From Hansfordia pulvinata (Eukaryota > Ascomycota > Sordariomycetes > Xylariales): a stretch of 64,000 nucleotides of DNA. The DNA lies in the NCBI GenBank assembly GCA_006538405.1, contig BJKQ01000006.1, forward strand, positions 310,001 through 374,000, read 5' to 3'. The position numbers were made by a program, and so were the translations under genes. This document shows positions 56,091 to 64,000 of this stretch, piece by piece. Numbering within the stretch: the first letter of the stretch is position 1; every line of letters starts with the position of its first letter. The notes beneath the pieces were generated by a model, which worked only from the letters and a program-made list of their open reading frames with translations, was not told where the DNA came from and did not search any database.

Positions 56091-59000
56091 GTCGGAGCGC
56101 TAGGTGAAGCCCGAGCTGCCTCGCACGGCTGGCAAATAAGAGAAGACGGCAATGCGAGGGATGTGGAGCGCGGGCGCGGGGGAGGCAGGCAAGCCGAGGG
56201 CGGATCGAATGAGTCGAGGAAGAGCGGCCGGGCGGAGAAGGCCAGGTGTGTAAAAGGGCCTCGGGCGACTTGGTGGGAGGGAAGCAAGCCGGTCGACGAC
56301 GGCGAATCGAGAGACAGCGCGACGGACGAGGGAGGTCCAGTGGCGGGGCGGGGCGGGCGGCTGTAGAGTCGAGACGGAAGTAGGTGGAATGAGAAAGCAG
56401 AGGCGAGCCGCCTGACGCAGGCCTTTCGCGGGCAGACGAGCAGAGAAAGGGCAGGCTACGGTGCAGCGTGGCGAGCTGGCAATGAATGGGGTGAGGTGGG
56501 ATGAAGCAGAGTCGGAAGTACGGGAACGGCGAGGTGGTTGTGGTGGTGTTGCGCCGGCGGCACGGCGAGTACGGGCGACTGGGAGGAGGGGTGTGCATAC
56601 GTAACCGGTCGGTCTTTGCCCACTGCCAACCTCGAGCCAAGTACATGTGGACGGCTGGGTACCTCCGTGCTTGGCTGACCACAAGGGAAAGGCAGTCGTC
56701 TAGGGTAGAGATGCATTGACCAGACGTGCTGAGATACATGGCAGATACCTTCGTTTCCCCGAGCACAAAGCCCCAGCCGGGTACCTCCCGGTCTAGCCGC
56801 TCAGGGCTTTACTGATGATACCCAAGATCTCGCTGGATGTTGGCAGGCGTGGCAGGCAAGAGTGCGGATACTCGTCCCGTGCATCCATGCTGTGCGCTGA
56901 AGTACCGGCCGTCCTGGCTCCTGCCATTTACGGAGTACGACACCTCCCTTCCAATACACGATGCTGGGCAAGGGACCTCAGTATGGATGGAAGCAAGGTG
57001 GGTGTACCACCTTGGGTATGTGTACTTTGTGTGCGCCTTGTGACATGTATTGGACGCTTCCATGCCGCATCAGGTTGCTGATGATGTATGAGGCAAAAGG
57101 CGGGCAGCTACGGGTATGGTGGGCTGCGCCTGCCAGCATCCAATACCAGGAACCAATCCAGATTGGACTGCACAGGGGCAACCAACGACTTCGAGTTTGC
57201 TGAGTGCTGCGAGTACCGGTACTGCAGATGTGCCAGTAGGCTTGGCAGGTCCCGCGCGGTCATCCACGGCTGCAGAGAAAAGAGAGTACCTGTACAATGC
57301 CCATCTACCGTCCATCTCTGAAAGGCGGCGCGTCTTGTCGTGTCTCGTCTCGTCTCGCCTCGCCTCACGCCTCCATCTCCCCCGTCTCTTCATTCCTGCT
57401 CTGGCTCGGATGATGATTGAATCGCACCCTTGTCGTGGTCGCATGGGTCCCTTCTTCTCCCGTCCCCCACTCTCGGTGCAGAGCCGGACCTGTCACAGAG
57501 GATCCCATCGTCCGACACTCCCTCCTCTCAACTTGTGCCCCGTCATCTGCTCGAGGGAGACATCCACCGTACATGGGCAGCACATTGTCTGCGGGTCACG
57601 AATGATACGGCGATCCTCCCAGCTTGCAGGGTCACTCGGCATGAACTTGCCGTCGTCTTGATCAACTCCGCATCAGCGCCGCATCCAGTCCCGCCACGTC
57701 GTAGACGGCTGAGCAGGTGGCAGGGCTACGCCCGAGGCTCCTGATCAGTGCACTCAAGCATACCCCAACCTCTCTGCGCCTGCATCAAAGCTGCGGATAC
57801 TCAGCTACGGATCCAGGGTCTTGAATGGGCCAAGTCGATAGATTACGAAGTCACGGGCTCGCGTCACTCGAGACACCGAGACGCCCAACTAGCGCTGTAT
57901 CTTCCCGCCCGCCCCGTTCATCCGCGATGGGATCATGGCCGATTTTCTAATGAGACTTCTCGTCAAGTACGTCGTACCATTCTCCATACCTACACGTGCC
58001 TTGCGCACCCGAGAACGCGCGCCAGCTCTCACGCGGGTCTGCGGCCTTCTGCCTTCGCTCACTCCCCGCCCCAAATCGAGCCCCGTTGCCGCTCCCGTCC
58101 GTCCACTCAGACCCACCAACGGAGGCGTGGACAATGGACCGATCCTGTCTCTGCTCACTTCTTGCCAGTGACCAGGCACCTGAGGCACGAATAAACCAGG
58201 GAGCGGTCCCTCCAGGATGACATCCGGGGCACATCTATCACACTCGACCGCAGTCGACAAACGTCGTCAACCGCACATTCCGGCATCTCTCAGCTGAGGT
58301 GTGACCGACCCCTGTCCCTGCACCCGCTCAGAGTTCGGGCTTCATGCTGCTGCGAGTACTCCGTATGTGTGCGGTAGCCTCGGCTGGCTGGCCCCCAAAG
58401 CTGCCCTCTTTCAGCAATGCGTTCTAGCCTAACCCAGTCTGACCCAGACCAAACGCCCCCTGTCACTCCTGTTTGGTCTGCTAGCCGCCCGCCTTTGTTT
58501 CACGGCCAGCGCCCAGCCCCGAAATGCCATAGCCACCTGCTCCTCGCCCCTCCCGGACTCGGCAGCTGCTGGTCAATGTGATTTGCGAGCTCTCCGTCCT
58601 CGTACAGGTCATCTTGCGTAACGTCACGGCCCACTGGCCGAATTAGCTTGGCCCGATCGGATTGCGCCTCTGCCGGTGGGGCTTGGCGGCTCTGCTGCGA
58701 CTAGGCAGACAAAGGCCCTCGTGCCAGTATTCGACTAGGCCAGCGGGCTAGATGCTAGGCGCACCACGTCGAGAAAGACCTCGAGACTCTCAGGAGTATG
58801 ATCAATATGAGGCGCAAATCTGCTGTTGACTCCTTGATTCCTTGGGCATCGACGCGCATAAGACTGGCTTGTAAGTACATGTAGGTGTGCTATGCGGCTA
58901 TATACAAATAGGTAAAGAGAGAAACACCCATAGCAGATGCCGACACGCAAGCCCTGGGGCTCATATCCCACGACATTCTGGCCGTTGCTGGCGAACGTGG

Positions 59001-59498
59001 CAGCTCGCTCCCACAGCACCGTCCTCCTTGATCATCGGTTCCCCCTATTCCAATCCATATCGGTTCATCCTGGGTATGCGCGGTCTCGACAATAGATAAT
59101 AGACACCAGGGAAGGGGAAATCACACGCTACCATGCCCTTGTCCCCCGTGCAGAATAATACCGAGAGCGTCCCTCTTGCCAGAAACCAACTGCACCCAGT
59201 ATCTCCTTCGAATCGCCTGTCGCCCCAAGACAAACAAAAGAAGACGCAGCTGCGTGCGGCCAAGTAAGGAAGCTGAGAAGAGGAAGACTAGAAAATGCAA
59301 ACCGACAAAACTCCATGCAATTATGCGTTCGCTGGAACTCCTTCCAATCATGTGGCAGCAAGACAAGGCAAAGGATAGGCGAGCCAATCGACGGGTGCGT
59401 CGTCAGCTGCAGAGAGGCTGTGCATAGCCAGAAGTTTTGCCAGACAATGCCGCATAACGAAGGCGGCGGGGACAGGTATAATCTGGCAGGCAGGTGAC
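56091..59498. other. long intergenic region
   Basis: 3.4 kb between NCS-1 (-) and the end of Cdc45 (-). The first 600 bases are the NCS-1 promoter and leader (purine-rich on plus). No supported gene follows. TACGGAGTA/TACTCCGTA words occur at about 56930 and 58356. The frame at 58735-59019 on minus lacks recognisable motifs. Confidence 0.5.
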
Positions 59499-62226
59499 CT
59501 AGCCGACGACGGCCTTCATGCTCAGGCTCTCAAGAAACCCGCTGAGATCCTCCTTGCGCACCTCGACCACGCAGTGCTCGAAGCTGTCGATGCGCACGCG
59601 CGCGTTCGTCTCTTCCGTCACATGCTGGAACGCCGTGCCGAACTTGTTCAGACCGTAGCCACGCTGTCTCCGAGTCTCGTCATCGTCGTCGTCGTCGTCG
59701 TCTGAGCCGTCCGAGTCCGAATCAGAGTCGCTACCTTCCGACTCGGTCTCGAGCTCGTCCGCCTCATCCGCGTCGTCGTCGCCGCGCGCGGCTCGCAGCG
59801 CCGCCCGCTTCTCCTCGCGGATTTTTTGCTTATTTTTTCGTTGCTCGTCACGCTTGCGCGCCTTTTCCTCCTTCTCCGCCTTTTTGCCCGCACGGTTCTC
59901 CCGTCCCAGGAATGTCATGTCCGGCCCGCCGCCGCCGCCAGTGCCCACCACGACGTAGATGCCGCGCTTCTCGTTCAGACTGGCCACCACCAACGGCGTG
60001 CCGCGGCCACCGTGCGCGAGCTTCCCCTTCTGGTCCTTCTCCTGCTCGGCCAGCGCCTCGCCGATCCAGAGGGCGAGCTTGGTCAAGGCCGAAGGGTGCG
60101 TGAAGAGGGGCACGTCCGGCCCGTCCTTGATCACGCACATGCGGAACGCGTGTAGGTGCTTTATTTGCCGCTTGCCGATGAGCGACGTGCCTGTGCGAAA
60201 GATGGCGCGGTGGAGGTACTGCGCCGTCGGAAGGCCGGCTTTCAGGGCATCGATGCTGAGGCAGGATTAGTACGTCTTCACGTCTCTCGCCTTTCAAGAA
60301 AACCCGGTTCGTCTACTCACTTTTCCAGTGCATCGTATGCCCCCCAGAACCGACCGATCCATTCTTGCGACTCAGCTGCTCCTCCGTCGTCTTCGAGATC
60401 CTGGAGCTGGCTCGATCGCCCCAGCCCGTCGTCATCCGTAGCTGCGTGATGTTTGCCCACTTCGAGAAGAGCTCCGATGACGATGCCGACGTCCTGGGCG
60501 CTCAAGGTAGCCCTCCAACCCCAACTCCTGACAAACCCCCACCCATCCTGGGCTCCGTTGCGGTCTTTCGCATCCGTCTCGGCCGATGGCACCATATCCT
60601 CGAGATTGTAAAGAGACGCATACTTGAGAAGCTTGGTGCGCAGCTCCTTCTTCAGCATCATGTCCATGTGTGTATAGCTTTGTTTGCACTGGACCAGGCT
60701 GACGCCCATTTTGGCAAGAAGTTTGTGTAGTCGCTTGAGGCCGCTTTCACTCCATATCCGAAGTTTGGAAAACAGGTATGGTGAGTGAAGCATGCTGTCG
60801 TAGAGACTCCAGTGCCTGATCAACAGGAAGCGCGGTTCAGGAGAGAGTCTGATACTCGTGTCTTCAGGGCTGCGAGCCGTAGTGGGTATGATGCCAGCGC
60901 TTTCGCTGGCCAGAACCCGGCCATCTTTGACTTCCGGGGGGTTGAGGCGGCGCACTTCGTCACGAAGCAGTTGGCGGATCCTGGCGCCGCGCAGGCCCAT
61001 CCACCCATTAATAGGACGGGTCTCAGCTCCGCGCACGGTAACGGCCAGCCCAGCCGACGAGCGGCCGTACAGCTCCATCGAGGTCACACCGACAATAGTC
61101 AGCCATAACAAGTCGTTGTCTTCTCGGCCCAGTTCAGAGGCTAGCGAGTAGACCATCGCAGAGATGGGCTCTGAATATGAGGCACCGATGCTGTGATAAT
61201 TGCGGATTGTGGCCTCGTGCTCTCCTTTCATTCTCCGAAGCCGCCTTCGCAGAGTCCGTGCCGAGGGACCTTTCGGAGGCTGAGCTGCCGATGGGGGGTT
61301 GTGTGCGTCGTCCGAAGTCACGAGATCTGGTTCTTGCAGCGATATCAGCCCCCGCCGTTGAGGAGGGCGAGGAGAGTCAGGTATAGGAGTAGACTGGCAA
61401 AAAGATCAGCACACGACGCATGGGGTGATACATCAAGACATGGAAAGCTTACCGAGTTGCTCCGCCGCCTCTGTCGAGGCCTGTCGTCATCCTCATCGCC
61501 GCTTTCTTCGTCCCGATCTGACCACGATTTTCTCTTCTGCCCAGGGCGAGGAGCTTCTGTGTTTCCGCCTTCCTGCTCTTCTTCACTCTCCCCTTCGCTA
61601 TCTCTGCCTGCGTCATCGTCATCGTCGACTTCGGGCATCTCGAGCAGCGCGCGGTACGCATCGCGCTCAGAAGACATGTCTTCTTCGATATCGCCGTCGT
61701 CGAAGACAATGATGCCACCCTTGCCAGGTTTGTAAGACCGATTCAGGCAGCCAGTAGTGACGCCATCCGGCTCGCTGAGGTTCTGTGTGCCGGCGGTGCT
61801 GGCATCGGGTTCCGGGGCGTACCCGCCGAAGACATTGCTCAGGTTCCAGGGCCGGTGAGCATCAATGACCCAAACCTCGACACCGTCAAAGCTGGACTCT
61901 TCGCCGTCGACTTCGAGGTGGAGAATGGTGCCCAGGTCAATCCCGCCTCCAGCGCCGAGGCAGACAACAACGCCGCCAGAGCCGCCGCGAGACTCCTTCA
62001 TAGGACTGACGAGGTGCTCACCGGCATCCTTCAGGTCGCCATAGCCAGCCACAGGGTGGATTTTGTGGGGGATGTAGTCGTGCTTCAGGAGAGTGGTAAG
62101 AATGCGGCAGGCGCACAGGGCGTCGGGCTCGAGGGCGACGAGGATGAGAACGGGAGGAGACAGAGGGTGTCGGGTGTTCTGGAGGTGGGTGTAGAGTTTG
62201 GAGATCAGGCTCCGCGGTAGATACAT
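59499..62226 (-). CDS. CDC45: Cdc45 replication initiation factor
   Basis: Subunit of the CMG helicase (Cdc45-Mcm2-7-GINS) that unwinds DNA at forks; nuclear. Exons (minus): 62226-61453, 61393-60321, 60255-59499; introns 60 and 65 nt; 867 residues. The N terminus MYLPRSLISKLYTHLQ and LILVALEPDALCACRILTTL is the conserved DHH-like start; VWVIDAHRPWNLSNVFG is another family block. After it come an acidic, Ser/Asp-rich linker and a basic patch, typical of Cdc45. Later conserved parts include GASYSEPISAMVYSLASELG, NDLLWLTIVGVTSMELYGR and RNYHSIGASY. The last exon holds a Lys/Glu-rich helix and a long Asp/Ser run before LNKFGTAFQHVTEETNARVR and the end SFEHCVVEV...LESLSMKAVVG, matching other fungal Cdc45 ends. 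The catalytic residues of true DHH nucleases are not expected in Cdc45. Confidence 0.96.
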
Positions 62227-62658
62227 GGCAGCGAGGGCGCCGGAGTGCGTTGCGGTGGCGGGCGGGACGCGTGATCCAGGGCGACTATAGCCGAGTCATG
62301 AGACTGATTTGCCGGACAAAGGTGCAGGTAGAGGCGGGATCTTGGGGTTGACTATCGGCAGTCAAGATATACCGAATACCAGATGTGGGCGTATCGATGT
62401 GCTGTAGAAGTCTGGAGGGTTTAGCAAGCTGGGGAAGACGGTATGAGAGCGTGTGTGCTAGAAGGGACGGGGAGGCCAAGGGAATCGCGCGTACCGGTGA
62501 GGCGTTGTATGTATGGGCTGCTGTGTTGTCTGTAGATACAAAGTGCTGTTTGGTCGTCACGAAAGTCGCATGTGCTAATATCAACAAGCCAGAGCGGGCA
62601 CGCAACCGTCGGAACCAATTGATGAGAGGCGGCGTAGCGGGCGGTGGTGGCAGTCGTG

Positions 62659-62672
62659 TACGAGTACTCGTA
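62659..62672. repeat. 14-bp palindrome TACGAGTACTCGTA, copy 1
   Basis: Perfectly self-complementary; identical to copy 2 at 63618-63631 and a rotation of the palindrome at 29569-29582. Confidence 0.9.
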
Positions 62673-63617
62673 GTGGCTCCGCGTAATTAAGCGGTCGGGA
62701 CCGGAGGCGCGTGTTTATGGCGGGACTGACGCGCTTGGCCTGCTGCGACGCGACTTTGGATTTCAGTGGACAGGGCGCGGGAAAAATTGGCGTGCGGAGG
62801 CACGTACGAGCGGTACGACGTCGGCGAGCAGAAGTACGCGCGGGTTACTGGAAGGAGTACTTTACCAGACGTAAGGGACTCGGTTGAGTGCCAGGTACTC
62901 GCGTCGCAGCAATCTCGTACATACATGTACCTAGTCTCGTAGCTTGCACCGTAAGAAACACAACGCGTTGATCGCGTCTACCACTTAACCCATCCCTCTC
63001 GCCAGCGCAACTACATCGGTGATGTGATAGTGGGACTGGGACGTCACTACATGTACTGCTGCGCCCTCGAGACACACGGCGGGGTCAAGGCGGAATAACG
63101 ACAATGATTGTTCCTGGTATGGCGACCTCCGGTCTCGTACCGAGTCGTAGAACAGAAAGTCAGTTGGATCACGGCGTGTGTGGTCACAGTGCGTGAGAGT
63201 CCCAAGTGTCGCACTTTGTATTGCCTTCAAGGGCCCATCACGCTCCGACCCGGGCATCAGAGAGATAAGAGGCATCGAGGTCGTGAAGGCAGTCGGGGCT
63301 AGCGGTGATACTCACACTCGGTTATCGACCAGATCAACCCCGCTCCCTCTGGGTCTAGAGATGCACCAGGAACAAACAGGTTGGGAGGAGCAACCTGGCG
63401 CTTGTCTGTCAGGTCTGAACCAACAGCGTGGCCGACCCCCAAGGGCGAAATCTGCGGATTTTTCTGTTCGTCGCCGTCACCGACTTAGCGGGTTGGGCTG
63501 CATAACGCCAGGCCGAGCTGCCGGTTGGCTGCAAGCACGGTCAAAAGCTCCTTGCATCTGCATCCCGACTGCATCTCGCGTCTGCGTCTGCGTCGTCCTG
63601 CATCTCCGCCCTGCGTC

Positions 63618-63631
63618 TACGAGTACTCGTA
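63618..63631. repeat. 14-bp palindrome TACGAGTACTCGTA, copy 2
   Basis: Exact second copy of the palindrome at 62659-62672, in intergenic DNA. Confidence 0.9.
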
Positions 63632-64000
63632 CCTGGCGGCGTCCGCGTCCGTCTGCACCAGCGTGCGCATTGATAGACCTGATGAGGCTTTGGCTTGTTT
63701 GGCGTTGGCCCAGCCGCTCGGGTCTGACTGAAGGGGGGAGGGCGTGCTGGTGGCTGCTGCTGGGTTCGTTGCGTCCCGTTGCCCCGGGCCGCCGTTGCAT
63801 CCATGATGAGTCGAGTCCAGTCTGTGCTTCAGAGAGACCTGGATACATCGTTACTCGAACGTACCTTATGTACCTTGCCCGTACCTGGGGGCTGGCACAG
63901 GCTCCAAGGGTTGCTGATGAGGCTTCCGCCCCAATCATTCCGTAAGCCCACCACAGGTGACATTTCCCTCCACCGACTCAGCTCCAGTTGCAGCCTCTAC

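Larger units (their letters stand above)
62227..64000. other. upstream region of CDC45 to window edge
   Basis: No supported gene. Contains the CDC45 promoter side and two identical 14-bp palindromes TACGAGTACTCGTA (62659-62672 and 63618-63631), plus further GTACGAG words near 62803. An incomplete gene beyond the edge cannot be excluded. Confidence 0.5.

Noticed and set aside
58735..59019. 94-codon minus-strand frame
   Set aside because: No recognisable motif, no splice partners, and low conservation expected from composition.

Overview
The window is nuclear DNA of a filamentous ascomycete (Pezizomycotina, most likely a sordariomycete; I cannot name the species). The evidence is short GT-AG introns (mostly 55-130 nt) with CTRAC-type branch points, GC-rich codon third positions, typical fungal families (DUF6594-type membrane protein, PAS/zinc-cluster regulator, long Pezizomycotina Cdc45 and Furry/Mor2 proteins) and a tRNA-Gly(GCC). 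There are no operons; genes lie on both strands with long spacers.

Layout. 1.7-3.7 kb (+): PAS/Zn2Cys6 transcription factor. 7.5-8.6 kb (-): DUF6594-like three-helix membrane protein. 9.3-10.9 kb (+): protein with two tandem retropepsin-like domains. 11.2-13.5 kb (-): large polytopic membrane protein of unknown function. 14.5-15.8 kb (+): RIO2 kinase. 16.3-18.6 kb (-): MSSP/Msa1-like protein with two RRMs. 26.5-28.7 kb (-): NADPH-cytochrome P450 reductase. 36.6-44.9 kb (+): Furry/Tao3/Mor2 polarity protein. 45.6-46.0 kb (-): divergent Dim1/Dib1 U5 snRNP thioredoxin-like protein. 46.8-50.3 kb (+): Urb1/Npa1 ribosome-biogenesis protein. 52.4-53.4 kb (+): RBR E3 ligase. 54.3 kb (-): tRNA-Gly. 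54.9-56.1 kb (-): NCS-1 calcium sensor. 59.5-62.2 kb (-): Cdc45.

Most genes are independent housekeeping functions: ribosome assembly (RIO2, Urb1), splicing (Dim1), replication (Cdc45), polarity (Furry), calcium signalling (NCS-1) and P450 electron supply (CPR). No biosynthetic cluster, transposon, CRISPR array or defence island is visible. Two gene-poor stretches (about 18.6-26.4 kb and 28.7-36.5 kb) hold microsatellites and a recurrent set of short palindromic words (ACTCGTA, TACCTA, TACGGAGTA families).

The main points for a second look are three genes broken by an apparent single-base loss (at G/C runs in at least two of them), which probably marks sequence error; an 8-nt micro-exon inside the zinc-cluster codons; the tandem retropepsin-like protein whose first active-site motif is altered; the unusual Dim1 protein; and the dispersed palindromic words. 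I did not find a convincing new multi-gene system.
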